64,000 nucleotides of DNA from Ophthalmolycus amberensis (taxonomy: Eukaryota; Chordata; Actinopteri; Perciformes; Zoarcidae): contig JAFEUB010000728.1 in the NCBI GenBank assembly GCA_024529925.1, positions 12,501-76,500 of the forward strand, written 5' to 3'. Both the position numbers and the translations under genes were made by a program. Under the pieces are notes generated by a model that saw only the letters and a program-made list of their open reading frames with translations, was not told where the DNA came from and did not search any database. This document shows, piece by piece, positions 1 through 13,060 of this stretch (its first letter is position 1; every line of letters begins with the position of its first letter).

Positions 1-227
1 AAAATGTTCAGCTCTTTCAGGAGAGGTGTGATATGACTTTTAATTATTAAGCTTTTTGCAATTTGTTTTTGAATTGGATATCTATTTTCAGCAATGTTTT
101 TGCGATTCATTTCAGTTTTCAGCCTTCCAACGCATTTTCAGCAGGAAATGCATTTTCTAGTTCAAATGTTACCCAAGTTTATTTGTCAGGTACTTTATGT
201 TTGTTTGTTGACTACCTAAATATCCCT
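1..227. other. No recognisable feature
   Basis: AT-rich sequence with no convincing coding, RNA or repeat signature. The reading frame that crosses it has no protein-like composition. Confidence 0.5.
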
Positions 228-527
228 TTAAATAAAATGGACATGGCTGACAGCATATCTGGTGGGGCCTGGAACCATTGTGATGACATTAGCAGCACTA
301 AGTCTACACTGTTGTTCAAGTGGGGAGACGGACCGTAATAACTTTCCATTTTTGGAAGGTAGTGTGTTTGCTGGTGGTTGAGAGACAACAGGAGGGTCAA
401 CACTGAGGGTCTCATTCTCATCAGAGGAGGATGCCTCATAATCAGGGTCCTCCTCAACATCATGCTCTGTCTCAGACACATTCTCCTCTGTCACTTTCAT
501 GGTCAAAGAGATGTGACAACACCTCAT
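228..527 (-). pseudogene. piggyBac-like (PGBD4-type) transposase N-terminal remnant
   Basis: A 99-codon frame on the minus strand. It reads as an acidic, serine-rich N-terminus (residues about 12-45) followed by a segment around residues 58-95 with the order SKNGK, then P..Q..RLSAANVI, then PGPTR.A.SH. From general knowledge this resembles the start of PGBD4-like piggyBac-derived proteins, just before the DDE transposase domain. Full proteins of this family run to several hundred residues, so this is a truncated N-terminal piece. Nothing resembling the catalytic domain follows towards position 1. No TTAA-flanked inverted repeats were found, so the ends of the element cannot be given. It is most likely a dead fragment. 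A chance low-complexity ORF is the alternative, but the conserved order of small motifs argues against that. Confidence 0.55.
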
Positions 528-955
528 TGACAGATAACCTTTGCATAGAAGTCAGTTTCAGTTGAGAGAGAGCAGAAAGAGAGAGCACACAGAGCACCAA
601 GAGAAATGGTTTAGAAGGCTGCTGTGCAAGTGTTTGCTCCGTCCCCATGTCGTGTGATCTATCAGTGGTTCTCGCACTACTACAGTTATGGTTATGTTAG
701 GTTAGGGCCCTCAGGCTTTTTGAAGATTATGAAATTGCATGTTATAGTGACCTCAATATCATCCAAAACTATCAAAATAAATGTGTGTAAAATGTTGATA
801 TTTCTTATATGTTTTATACAGCTAAAACAAAACACCGATGCGTACAGCATGTGTACAGGACATTGAAAACATATCATGTTCATTTTATGTTTGTGATTTT
901 GGGAAGGTTTCTGTTGATCCGCCTCCTGTAATTAAAGCAAGGCCAGCAGGCGGTT
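528..955. other. No recognisable feature
   Basis: AT-rich sequence. The string cagtggttctc-like 'cagtggttctcgcac' near 664 resembles a hAT terminal repeat, but no partner end was found. Confidence 0.4.
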
Positions 956-1611
<656 letters not shown>

Positions 1612-1701
1612 CGTGATGTGCAGTGGTTGAAAAAGACTGGCTGTGTTGTTTTATTCATTTTTGCTGGAATCCATGCACTGTCGATTTTTACTTGGTCATG
1701 A

Positions 1702-1703
1702 GT

Positions 1704-1734
<31 letters not shown>

Positions 1735-1735
1735 G
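1702..1735. repeat. (GT)8 followed by an 18-base G run
   Basis: A short GT array merges into an uninterrupted G homopolymer, which could form G-rich secondary structure. Confidence 0.95.
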
Positions 1736-2385
1736 TACAGAGGACAGGATACATAAACAAAACATGATCATAATAATAATTGAAAGACAGAGAAAAAGCA
1801 GTTATTTGTGCTGCTTTGGTGTCCATTTCCATTCCATTTTTTTACCCCATTGTGAAATACCTGGTTCAATTATGGTCCAATCGTGGTAAAATTATATACA
1901 ATTGTAATGATAAGTTATAAAGAAGTAGTAATTGAACATCCAGATATAATGATAATCTGCAGGTTATTGACCGAATGGAGTGAAGAAAAGCAGCACCAGA
2001 CCAGCTCCCACCCAGTTGACCTGCTGGTCCCGGTCTTTCTCTCCTCCGTACCATACGCCAGCCTTTTACAAAGTCCTGCACATCTCATATTTTCAGGGGT
2101 CAGCGCCCTAAGTCTCTTGTTTCCCCAGTGTCAGTACCTCCTCCATCCATCATCCCATCCCAGTTATTTTGCTGTTTCACCACTCTGCTGATGGATGAGG
2201 AGATGTGGTCCCATTGGGAGAGCTCTTAACTCCGCTCCTCTGTCTGTCTGTCCGTCCGTCCGTTTCTCTCGCCTATATCATAATGACAGGGGACGGCTGG
2301 GCAGAGACATGACACGTTACTGTGTGAACGAATGCTCACTCAGTTTCTAAGTGAGATTTGACACATGAGATTGCAAAGCTTCGGG

Positions 2386-2386
<1 letters not shown>
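1736..2386. other. No recognisable feature
   Basis: Ordinary sequence with a short (CTGT)/(CCGT) tetranucleotide patch near 2240-2265. No coding or transposon signature seen. Confidence 0.45.

Positions 2387-2421
<35 letters not shown>
2387..2421. repeat. (TG)n microsatellite
   Basis: About 17 TG units without interruption. Confidence 0.97.
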
Positions 2422-2423
<2 letters not shown>

Positions 2424-4230
2424 CTCAGAGAAACCGAAAGGGGGAGGTTTCTAATGTATTTGTATCTTCGTGAGGACTTATGTGACTTTAGGACCTACAT
2501 ACACATACATCCAGTCCTAACTTTTTCACTCCACATTTTTGGAAAGTCAGCATGCACTGGCTGGACCTTTTTGGAGAACTTATAGTTTGGTCATTTATTT
2601 GTCAGGATGGCTGTGCAAAATGGCGGCTTAGGAAAGTGAGGACATCTTGTTTGGTTTTCATGTTTGAAAATGTGTCTTTTGTCAGAGGCTTGTTGTTTGA
2701 GAGTTAAAGTTACTGTTCACGGACCTATTTTTTAGGCCTCTGCTCGAAAATTGCATACCCATACTAAAAAGAGCATATCTCTGCAACCACAAGGTCTGTT
2801 TGAATAATTTTTGGTGTTATAATAAAGGGAGCATTTGTGAGATTTGTTCAGATGTGTAAATATCAGTGTATATATATATATATGTTACTGGGTAAGAGTA
2901 ACTGGCACACAGCACTAATGAAAAAGTTTCTGGTTTGCCTAAAAAAAAAGCACTTTCAGGATGATTATCTCTTTGGAATGATGCAACTGCAGGTGTAAAC
3001 CGCTCCCAAATCATAGCACAATATGTGAACAGTCTCTCTGCAAAGTTTGATTTTGATAAAGTGAAGCAGAACAAATTAGAGAGGTTTTAGTAGGGTTCAG
3101 GTGAGGTCTCCAAAATGGTCATTTTAGCACCATCTGTGCCGTTTGAATTTTCTCATGTACCAAACTCTATATTTCACTTGTAGATCACTAATGGTGTTCA
3201 ATAGATCCAAATACAGCAGTTTGGACTTCATTTTGAAAGCCAGAATCCTATCTGAGTCCTCTCTGTGTCTCTCTGCGTACTGGAGTTTTTCTCGATGTCA
3301 GCCCCCTGCGAGTACGCAGGGCTCTATCTCAGCAACCCATTGGTCGATTTCAATGATTGACACCTCATTTGAAGTGTTAGAGCCAATATAATTTAGCTAT
3401 AGCAACTGACAGCACTGTTAGCCAATCAGAATCAGCAGGGCGCCGTCCTGTGAGACGTGCTGGCTATGACGCAAGACGATTCTCAGACTTCCTGCTTGGA
3501 CCCACAGCCACCTAGAAACGCCCGGAATGATTTTACTGTAACACAGGACGTACGTTTAACATATTTCAGTCTGGAATTACCGGGAAAATAAACATATCGA
3601 TGGAAAAACAGCAAAGGTAAGAGAAATTTTACAACTATCGTTTGATGAAGCGGTTTCTGTTGTTGGTGTTCTTTGGCTCATATCTCACTGATGCTTTGTT
3701 TTAGCTGGATTTCTGAATCTGTGGAGTGTCTGCTTTCTTTCGAGATACCGTGTGTGCGTATTGCATAAAATACCACAGCGGTAGAGCCAGAAATGTGGCG
3801 AGTGGGTTGACTAGGTGGCGCTACATGGATTTTGATATTTGGTAATTCATTTAGTTGGTGTTTGAGTTGTGTTTGTAGCATGTAAAAACGGTTCCATATT
3901 ATTGTAGCCCAGGTTCTGCTGTTTAACATAATGTGCAACATCATATTTGTTTGTGATAAGTGCATTTTTTCCGGTATATGCTAAACTTTTTTCACAGCCC
4001 CCCAAAAAAGGGGGCCCTCGGGCTCATGTGGAACCGATGTTTTGGTTAAAGTCCCAATTATGTTGATTGGATATGGATCAATGAGAGTCCTCACAATTAA
4101 TACACAATAGTGTGTAAGCCGTAACTGCGCATGTATGAAATACTATGAGTGTGTGCATCTCAGCAAATGTGTGAGTATTTTTACTTGCGTGTGTGTCACT
4201 GTGTGTGTGAGTAAGTGTGTATGCCCAGTA

Positions 4231-4234
<4 letters not shown>
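2422..4234. other. Unclassified sequence, possibly a decayed repeat
   Basis: No transposon motif could be assigned. At 3600 an ATG is followed after 17 bases by an AAG|GTAAGAG string that is a very good splice donor. The preceding 200 bp hold CCAAT-type strings and GC-richer sequence. That is compatible with a first exon or with a repeat that contains one; neither is shown. Confidence 0.3.

Positions 4235-4280
<46 letters not shown>
4235..4280. repeat. (TG)23 microsatellite
   Basis: Uninterrupted TG dinucleotides. Degenerate GT-rich sequence precedes it from about 4150. Confidence 0.96.
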
Positions 4281-4281
<1 letters not shown>

Positions 4282-5464
4282 CCTGCAGCACTTAAAATGC
4301 TGACTGTATTAAATTGTGTGTTCTCTCCACAGACGCCAAACCCAGATGCTCGCTCTGGTCACTTTGCAGCAGCTGGTACACACGACAAATAAAAACAAAA
4401 ACGTTGGAGCTGCTATCCCAGCTCTCTTGTGTTTCATTATTCATCTGAGGAGCCTCTCGCTTTGTATTCACACGGCTCCACACAATCACACCTCAGAGCT
4501 GCCACAGTCCAACCAGCCGACCTGCTGCTGCTGCTGCTCCACTAGCTGCTCTGCTCATGAAGAGAGCTCATTTTCTGCACGTCTGCACCAGTTTATGCTG
4601 TCAGGGATGTTTATAATGGAAACACATACATGTAATGGATAGTATAGGATGTATATGGTTGGTTTTGAATTTCCCATTAGTCTGACCCATGTGGGATCTT
4701 GGCGACTGATTCTGTGATGCATATTTTAAGTAAAGGAAATAAAAAAGATCATGAAATATGAATATTATCTGAAGTAAAACAAATATTTGGATAAAGTTTC
4801 CAAAAAGAATGTAAAATGTATAAGTATAAGTTCCAGAGGCCAGTATTCCTCAATCAAAGACTGGATTAGATAAAGATAAAAGAAAATGAGAAAAGATGAA
4901 AAGCAGTTTTGTCAGCGCAAAAAGTGTCAATGCGTTCTAAGACTTGTAATACGTATCTGCAGTCAGGTTTGACTGTTAATCTTAGACAAATAAAGACAAA
5001 AATATTTAAAAGATAACAGTTTCTATTGCACATAAATCACAACAGCAAATTAAAATGCAGCTAATAAACATTTATGTGCTGAAATCTGTATTTGCATGGC
5101 TGCCAACATATCAGCCAATAACGTCCATTTGTGTTATAACCCAATAATATCAAGATATTAGAGATTTGGGGCGAGGCATTGACCTTAAAGTTCTCAGACC
5201 TCCCAACTGCCCCACAGTCCAGCCATTTGACCATGTTCTGATTCTGATGTTTGTTTTCTTCGTAATGTACCAGACTTCTGGGAGTGAGAACGGGTTGGTC
5301 CATTGAGCCATGTGTTCCTTTCTCCAGGAAGAAATCTGGAATCAAACAAACTTTCGTCTCATCTAAGCCTTAAAGATAAATGTTAGATTTAGGATCGTTG
5401 CAAAAAGATGGGTATATTTAAAAAGGACTTTTAAAAAAGAGGAACTAACTAGCTTCATCACTCG
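4281..5464. other. No gene recognised
   Basis: Contains a short (CTG)5 run near 4520 and AT-rich sequence. Reading frames here lack protein-like composition. Confidence 0.4.
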
Positions 5465-5700
5465 TAGAATCCTAACTCGTCGCTTCATTTACTACACATC
5501 ATTGAAAAGGCATCGCTGCATTCTTTAGTCGCCCCCACCGAGTCAGAAGGCAGACAACCTTTACATCAATATACAGCTTAGAACTTCTAGTTTTTAGACT
5601 AATGTGACGAAATATTGACGTGGCAAACTAAGACAGCGTTGACTTGTTTATACACGGGACACGAACAGCGCTCTCCTGGGTGAAGGTCCTTTGTAAATTT
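5465..5700 (-). repeat. Interspersed repeat family F, copy 1
   Basis: The reverse complement of about 5655-5695 matches the 'aggactttcacccaggagac' core also present near 8905, 50745 and (reverse) 63435. The extent beyond the core is approximate. Class unknown; no terminal repeats visible. Confidence 0.5.
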
Positions 5701-6540
5701 GACCCAGCCGCCAAGTATCAACAACAATCCCTCCTTTATACTATGTCAGTTGCTCTGAGCTTCTAATAATGATGCGGGTGAGTTTACACTGACCAAGCAG
5801 CGAAATCTGAGGAGCTGGGAGTGACAACGGGTTGTATAGTTATACTGAATTTGTATTCAATTGGACAGTTAATCTCATGTAATAACTAGATTTTCAACAG
5901 AGAGGCAGCTGGATTATTTTTTTTTTCCAGATACAACAGAGGAGCTGGTTTTATGATGAAATTTATTTTCTCACTTTCTTCCGTCTATGACGAGCAAAGG
6001 GCCTCAAAGAGATTGATTCACTTACAAACAGAAGGCGAGGAGTGGCTGCTGTTTTCAGTCACGTAGAAAATCTCATTCCACCACTGGAGAGTACGGAACG
6101 ATAAGAAGCAGGAGGTTAGTACATTTTGTCTTAATTCACTTATTATTATTCACAATTTAAACACAAGGAAATAAACATCCTCCATCCTCCGGCGGAAATG
6201 AAACGTATGCAAACAACACAGAGATTAACATGCGCAGTGAGAGAAGGGCCATTTTTACTGTGATAATGGGCACAGTCCTACCCATAATCACAGTAACAGA
6301 AAGTATGAGGAGCAGCTGGAAATCATCAGCAGCACAATCAAAGCCCAGAGTGTCCTCTGGGCTTTCATAAAAAGCTTATGCTGTTTGCAGTGGGTTAGGA
6401 ATAACAAGTGGAATAAGGCCGGGAAGAGGGTCGACCCCTTCAAGTGTTGTTCACGACATATAAAGACATGTTACTATCACGTGGATGCTACTATTAGTTT
6501 TTGTTTTGTTTTGATGCCGTCAGGAGCCATGAAAAAAAAA
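5701..6540. other. No recognisable feature
   Basis: No coding or repeat signature assigned. It ends in a 12-base A run just before the L1-like fragment. Confidence 0.4.
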
Positions 6541-7520
6541 AAAGTTATTGTTGTTCAATGATCAAGTCTTGTTACTAGATGGGAGAAAGAACTAGAAGAT
6601 AAAATACCCAGTCAGCAATGGGAGAATATGTGTGAACCTCTCTACTTCCTGTTCTATGTATTGGAGTGAATTTGGCTGGAAGAACCTTGTTCGTTTCTTT
6701 ATTACCCCTAAAATAAAGACATACTTAACCACAATAAACCATACATGCTGGAGAAATTGTGGGGAGGGTTGTGCAAACCATCACATCTTCTGGTGCTGCC
6801 CCAAGATACAAACATTCTGGCAAAACGTTTCGAGAATTATGCAGCATATTCTTGGCCAGCAGATCTTATTCACATGCAAGTCACTTTATTTGGGTGATCT
6901 ACCAGAAGGAATAACAGGAAATGACAGATACCTCCTGAAAATATTAACGGTAGCAGCAAAAAAAAGCAATTACCCATCACAAATTGGATTGAAATCATTA
7001 AAGAAATTCACGATATGGAAAGACTGACTTTCCTTCTGAGATTAAGAAAAGACAGATATATGACAAGATGGACAAAATGGACCAAATATTTGTCAGAACA
7101 AGAAACTTGCCCTCCCTAACCTCACACAGGTGTTTTGACTCTGTTCATTGTTGATGCTCATTATCTTTTAAGAAGACAGGTACTCTCTTCAAACAGGATG
7201 CTACTTCACCTGTGCAAATCTAGATCCTAACATAAATAATGCTGTGTATAGAACCCTTCCAATATATATTTTTGATATCTGATCCTAAAATGATGGTTGA
7301 CACGAGTGACGGACAATGTTGTTGGCGTGTTGCATGGTTGTTTTGATGTATTTTGTCTTTGTTTTTCTCTTATTTATCTATTTGTTTAATTTTATTTTTC
7401 TTCCTGGTCTTTCTTTGCCAGGTGCATGATTTACTAGTATTATTCCTTTACTTGTTTGGGATTTGTTTTTCATTGCTACAAAAAAAACCTTAATAAAATA
7501 TTTAAGTATAAAAAAAAAAG
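6541..7520 (+). mobile_element. 5'-truncated L1-like LINE, 3' end with poly(A)
   Basis: The segment holds decayed coding sequence of a LINE ORF2 C-terminus, then a T-rich 3' untranslated stretch with an AATAAA signal near 7493, and ends in an A-rich tail at about 7500-7520. This layout fits a 5'-truncated retroposed copy. Target duplications were not identified. Confidence 0.7.
6566..7105 (+). pseudogene. L1-like ORF2 C-terminal remnant
   Basis: Three stretches in neighbouring frames read as the far C-terminus of an L1-type ORF2 protein: a start with LVTRWEKEL, a middle with W.NL.RFFITPKIK followed by a CWR.CG....NH.IFW.CP motif (from about 6745), and an end reading MERLTFLLR and RWTKW near 7020-7090. 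The C..CG...NH.IFW.CP arrangement is the Cys/His-type motif found downstream of the reverse transcriptase in L1 ORF2. The endonuclease and RT domains are absent, at least two frame changes are needed to join the pieces, and there is no intact start. It is non-functional. Confidence 0.7.
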
Positions 7521-7575
7521 GAAAACCGATAACGTTGCAAGATTGGCTCAATTTTTGTTTTCTTTGAGACCAACT

Positions 7576-7595
7576 CCCCCCCCCCCCCCCCCCCC
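7576..7595. repeat. 20-base C homopolymer
   Basis: Uninterrupted C run just downstream of the L1-like poly(A) tail. Confidence 0.95.
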
Positions 7596-7599
7596 GAAA

Positions 7600-7975
7600 C
7601 TCTACTGAAATAGATTTTCTCGTCTAATTTTGGCAGTAAATGGCACACGGCCTGTCAGACAATAGTGGCTCTGTATTTCATCACATGGTGTCCTACTCAC
7701 TAAGAACATTCTGGGAACAAAACAAAATCGTCCCGCTACAAATGTTGTAAGAATGGTAGGGGCATAATGTTCTAACAATGTTTTCAAAAACATTTTGAGA
7801 AAGCTATCACAAAACATTTTGAAATGTTTTTAGAGAACGTGACCATAACTTTGAAAAGAACATTCTGGGAACCAAAAACTTCCCGCTGAAAACTACCATT
7901 CACTAGAACAGCGAATGATAACATTCTCAGAGTGTTGTCAGGACAAACAATTTCTATCTGGGTCAGTCAGTTTTA
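7600..7975. repeat. Degenerate 'acattctgggaac' repeat
   Basis: The string agaacattctgggaac occurs near 7704 and again near 7859, each followed by a tcccgct string. This suggests a diverged tandem repeat with a period of about 155 bp. Confidence 0.5.
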
Positions 7976-8861
7976 TTAGTGAAAGTTGCAGCAGAGGGAA
8001 CTTTCTGTTCTCACAGTTTAAATGTATTCCACAAGAAAGAAGAGAGCCAACAGAGTGTCCTTAAATGCAAAAGAGCTACCTAAAGATAGTCTGGGACGTC
8101 TCTCTTACCTGCGGGAGCCTTCACACCTCCTCCACTCACATCTTCATCATGTGGGAGGTAAACACAGTCTTCCAATATGGAGGCAGCGTGTGAACACCAG
8201 GCTCGAATATCGAAGCGTGAGTCAGAACTCCAGCCAGACGGTGCCAGATGGAGAGACAAGATATGAGAGTATAGAGGCTTATAGCTTGTAGCACAGTATT
8301 TACCATTTCCACGTCTTGCATCTATTATAGTGGCACTGACTGGCAGAGAATGTATTAGCGTCATAACATTTTTTTATAAATAAATGTCATTAATCTTACA
8401 TTGAAATGGTTTATAAATTTAATTTTGAGATAAATTGAATGATCCAGTCAGCTGATTTTGATGGCACGAACGCTAAATGCTGAACACTTCTCGAAGCATA
8501 ACTAGCCAAACAAATTAGTAGCACATAAACATAATTTCAACCTGGCACATAAGCAAAGAAAAAAACCTAAAACAGGCAGTGATCGTGAGCAAACAGAAGT
8601 AGGTGCTGCAGTGCCACAGCTGAGCGGCACAATGGATTATCTGCAGAGGGAAAAAAGCTGTCTGGGCAGGTCTGCATGCTGAGTGACTCATTAGGGAAAT
8701 GAGGGACAGATGCACTGACTTTAGAATGGCAGGACATGACAAGCTGCTCAGCAACATTAAACCAAGATGGTTCTGTCACCATCGTAGTGGATGTCTTATT
8801 AGAAAGTCGGAGCAACTGATGTGGTATGAAGAGTGAGCTAGTCCACACAGAATGGTTGGGA
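7976..8861. other. No gene recognised; weak exon candidate on minus strand
   Basis: On the minus strand a frame from about 8364 to 8080 runs into a GCAG|GTAAGAG donor at about 8111. Its product matches no family I recognise, so it is only noted. Confidence 0.25.
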
Positions 8862-8935
8862 CTGGAGGTGGATGGGTCAACAAACAAACAAACAAACAAA
8901 CACAGGACTTTCACGCAGGAGACTGCTGTTCATGT
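8862..8935 (+). repeat. Interspersed repeat family F, copy 2, with (CAAA)n
   Basis: Starts with the ctggaggtggatgggtca string and a short CAAA tetranucleotide run, then the conserved core ending in tgctgttcatgtccc. It matches copies at about 5.6, 50.7 and 63.4 kb. Confidence 0.6.
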
Positions 8936-10136
8936 CCCTTGCAAAACTAAAAGAAAACCCTGACATTTGTTTGTCACGCGAGTTGTTAATGTCGTTGGTC
9001 ACGGGTGAGAGTGCATCGGCCAACACATTGTCACGCCCTTTTTTGGAACGTATTTCTACAATTAAGACTGAATGGCAAGATATATGAGAAATAAACTGCA
9101 GGCCTACGCATGTACACGTGTAGTCTATTGTGAAAGGATATTTAGAAGTCAATACCAATACTGGTGAAATTCCACAATCCACGATAGCCAATTCAATACC
9201 ACGGTAAAAAAAACGAAAGAAACAATAAATCACATGTACTTTAACATACACTGCTGTATTACTGTTACTAACCAGTATGCTAACAGTCTGTTAGCATACT
9301 GGTTTTTATCATTGTATTCTTGATCCCTGATCACTGAACTGCTTCAAGTTTCTCTCAAAAAGCAAAATTTGACAAGATAACATAATGGATACTGGATAAT
9401 GGCTGTATTGAACGGATCATAATGTAACTCAATGCAACCTAAGTACGTTAGCTGTTAGCTCTGTTATTTAGCCAAGCAGGACTGTCCTGCCCAATGGCTG
9501 CTCTCAGCTTACTTTAACTAGTTTTTCTCTTGCCGGTTTCAACCCGGTGTTGTTGTTTACTGCATTAGCAGTGAAAGTTTCTATTTGCGGGATGACGGGA
9601 CGCTGTTGGTTCCGAGCCCCGTACCTTCTTCCCTGGGTCCTGTGGAAAATGTAATACTGTAACGTTTGTTGAATTCTTGCATCAATATGATACGGAAGCG
9701 TCAGTTCTAATGAATCCCTATTTCTCACTGAACTTGTGCTAGAGCTTCATGATGTGTCTCACAGTGGACAGTCCACGTGAGACGGCAGCCGTGGCAGAGA
9801 CAGAATCAGTCTATGTAGCTGTTTGCATCAAGGCACCAGCACCAACTGGAAGAGTCTCGCCGCAGTCCATTGATGGAACCAACGTCACCATCACTTCTCA
9901 ACTAAAAAGCCCCACAGAAATTCATTACTGGTCCGCCGAGCAACTTCTCCTTCTACTTCCTAGAGTTCCTGTCACAGAGCGACGCTGTGCGCATAGATAT
10001 TGTTCAGCCGAGTTTATGAATATGAACGTGAACCTATAGAGGAAACAATCGGTTCATTGCCGACACACTGTATAGGTCCAATGCAGTATGCTACAGCTAT
10101 TGCTCATTGATGCACATATAATCATCCATGCTATGG
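8936..10136. other. No gene recognised
   Basis: Ordinary sequence apart from a short perfect hairpin listed separately. Frames near 9504-9728 and 9749-10039 are somewhat GC-richer but match no family I know. Confidence 0.35.
9270..9304. repeat. Perfect 16-bp inverted repeat, 3-nt loop
   Basis: Arm aaccagtatgctaaca at 9270-9285, loop gtc, and exact reverse-complement arm at 9289-9304. It could extrude as a hairpin. It is too short for a miRNA precursor and has no T-run that would suggest a terminator. Confidence 0.9.
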
Positions 10137-10167
<31 letters not shown>

Positions 10168-10196
10168 TCACACACACACACACACACACACACACA
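10137..10196. repeat. Compound (CT)n(CA)n microsatellite
   Basis: A CT array to about 10161 passes directly into a CA array. Confidence 0.96.
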
Positions 10197-11109
10197 GTGA
10201 AAATTAAGCCTGAGAGCAGTATACACTCAAAGCTCATTGAAATTGAATCACTGATATGTGATGGAATAAATCATTATCTTTGTGTTCCCACAACGTTACA
10301 CATAAACACACACTGTGCTGGCAGTGGGCACACAGAGGAAGGCCTCCGATTGTTCAAGCACTTTGCCGCTTGCAATGAGAAGTGCTCACAGGTTGTACAA
10401 ATGGAATCGAAATTGAATTGCGACGCAGCAAAGAAGAGGAGCGGGTGGGAGTGAAGAGGAGGAAACTCACATTTGTCTGAAATCTGACTTGATTTGAAAA
10501 CAATACCTTCTGAAGAAAGAAAAGAAGATGTATGAATTTTGGAGACAAAAGATTTGAGAGAGCACAAATGCTCTATTCAGTCTAGAAGTCAGCATTCGAG
10601 AGCATAATCAGATTTAAGTAGAGGGGACAGAATCGTAAGCCTAAAGCAGACGATTGGAGCAGTAAGAGGAAATGTGTGACTGCGTTTGAGCCGGCGATAC
10701 GGATACTCACTGTCGATGACCAAAGCTGCTCGCGCTCACTTCTGGCAGCACAAACCCAAACTGTCACCAGACTGTCACCTGGAAGTGTAGAGTTATCCGT
10801 ATTATCTTAAGTCTTGACACTAAACGACTAGAATCGCATTCAATTTGTTGGTAAATGATTGGATTGGAGATCTAGATTGGAGAAGACGCGTGTCACCTGT
10901 GGCAGCTTTTACTAGTCCAAAAATGTTCTCAACTCCTCAGAAGCCAAAACGATTGACCGCTCAAATCTAACTCTGCTCTTAGGAATCCGTGCCTGTGCTC
11001 TCTCAAATGTTGACTTGCGGTACTGAGAAGTGCTCAGGAATTCATATTCACCTCTCTCAAATCTCTTGTCGTCAATACACTTCCGCAAAATCGCAGCAAT
11101 TTAAAAATA
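10197..11109. other. No recognisable feature
   Basis: No coding or repeat signature could be assigned. Confidence 0.4.
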
Positions 11110-11360
11110 GTCTCAAGTCTTGGAGTCATGTCCAGAGTCAAGATAGAAAGCTCCAATGTCAGGGCCGAACGAGTCCCTTATCAACACCTCAATCAAGACA
11201 GGAACCTTCCAGATCACGTCCAACACATCTTGAACTATTAGCTAGATGTAGAGGAATAATGAAAGCTATTTATTTTTGAATTATTATTTTCAAATAAACC
11301 TCATGTGACTCAATGAAAATCATTTGTAATTTCTAAACCAAAAGTCCCAAACCTTCACAA
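11110..11360 (+). repeat. 'tcaagtc' interspersed repeat, copy 1
   Basis: Shares long similarity with 13690-13970: a tcaagtcttgg start, an acacatc.tgaactattagct block, gtagaggaataatgaaagct, then an AT-rich part ending ctaaaccaaaagtccc. Same orientation as the second copy. Class unknown. Confidence 0.75.
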
Positions 11361-12353
11361 GATCACAATCAGCAAAACAAACTACACAATAAACAGGAAT
11401 TAAAAACAGGTACAAGAATCATGAAGATAAAGAAAACATTAGATATTACTTTTGCTTTCTGCAACGTGATTGTCTGGCTTCAAATTCTACCCATTGTAAG
11501 GAGAAGTTGAGTGGATGCAAATTGGCAGTAGAACACAAAGAACATAAATTTAGAGGCTGCATCCTGGAGGACATCCCCATCACAGAGATTAGCAGAGCAT
11601 CTTCAAAAAAGTGAGTTCCTTCAGCAGACACATTCACAACACTGTATCCTGTTGTCTGAAAGACAAGCTTACGATCAATGTGGTACCAGATACTTTGTGG
11701 CTTTCTATTACTGTTTGCCCAGCCCCCCATCTTATCTTCATTATGTACCTCTATTGATATTAGCACAAGGCAAACTGTAGAAATCCTTTTCCTGCATCAC
11801 AGATGGATTCAAAAAGAATCCTTGCTTCATGAAGGATGGCGTTCGAAAACATGTAACGCAGAATAAAAATGAGGACGTCAATCTCAAAGTGTATCCCCGG
11901 GAGCAGCGGAGGACAACAGAGAGAGAGAGTCGGTATCACTGAGGGCCAGGTTGTCTCTGCTGGCCCTCGGAGGAACCGAGAGGTGAAAAGGCGAAGGACA
12001 AAGACAGAGACAGGCTTTGTTGAGTTTATCACTGACACACACACACACACACACACAAACCGACCACACACACCTACTGCTACTAGAAACAGGAGAGGAC
12101 AAAGTTATAAACCAAGCACACACACACCAGCGGCTGAGAGTGATGAATGGGGAGGTAACAAGCGTGTTGTCATGGTTTTTTCTCTAGTAAAGACCTTCTA
12201 TGCTCGCTTTGAGACCACACACACGCACCCCTACAGGGTACCCTCTGTTTCTCTCCACAAACCTCTCACCAACAAAGACAGATGGTGAAAATGGTAATTA
12301 TGGGAGCAATTTACCATCAAGTATGAAGTTGTAATGCTGGAGACAAGCACAGC

Positions 12354-12385
<32 letters not shown>

Positions 12386-13040
12386 AGAGAGAGAGTGTTT
12401 TCTTCTGCTGCTCTTCATGAGAGCAAAGTGAAACTGTTTGTATCTAAACCTGGAGATGGCAGGTAAAGAAAGACCAGCTGTGGATTGGATGAAGAAACCA
12501 AACAGACAGGAAATCAATTTGACCGTCAGTAATCAGTCTGCTGACGACCAACGAGTCTGAAACTGAATCTGTCCCGAGAGAACGACCGGTTTAACGTGAG
12601 GATGATGTTCCTGTGATGTGCTGCTGGTGTTTTCATTAAAAGGCAGAGAGACGCATATATCGGCAGGCAAACGCTCCAAATGTACGTTTTCACTCCCAAC
12701 TCGTCGAATAATGACGTTCAGTCAGTGCCCGTCAGCGTCTGAAGCCGACGCACGAAGCTTTTAACTTCAGTAACGTCAATGCACACTGTCATTGCTAGAA
12801 GGTCAGAGCAGCTGACAGGGAATACAAAGTGAGAAAGTCCACTGAGGGAGGTCAGGGGGGATGGGTGTTCTGCTGTCTTTGTCCTGTGTGAAACCACGTC
12901 AATGTTCACTTATTAGTTCCTCACAGTAACTTTTGTGATGAACCTTTAATGAATTGTGAAACAGTCTCAAATGAGTTATGGTGCCTCCATATGACCTACA
13001 CAAGTTAACGAGACCATCTCGCAAAATCAGATGAAATATC
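11361..13040. other. Mostly unassigned, with (AC)n and (GA)n microsatellites
   Basis: An (AC)n array lies at 12035-12057 and an interrupted (GA)n array at 12353-12397. A 106-codon minus-strand frame (11446-11766) has protein-like composition but no recognised family. Confidence 0.45.
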
Positions 13041-13060
13041 ATGCATTTTTACTCCTTCAG

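Noticed and set aside
8080..8364. Minus-strand coding exon ending in a GTAAGAG donor
   Set aside because: No recognised protein family and no clear acceptor; kept only as a weak note.
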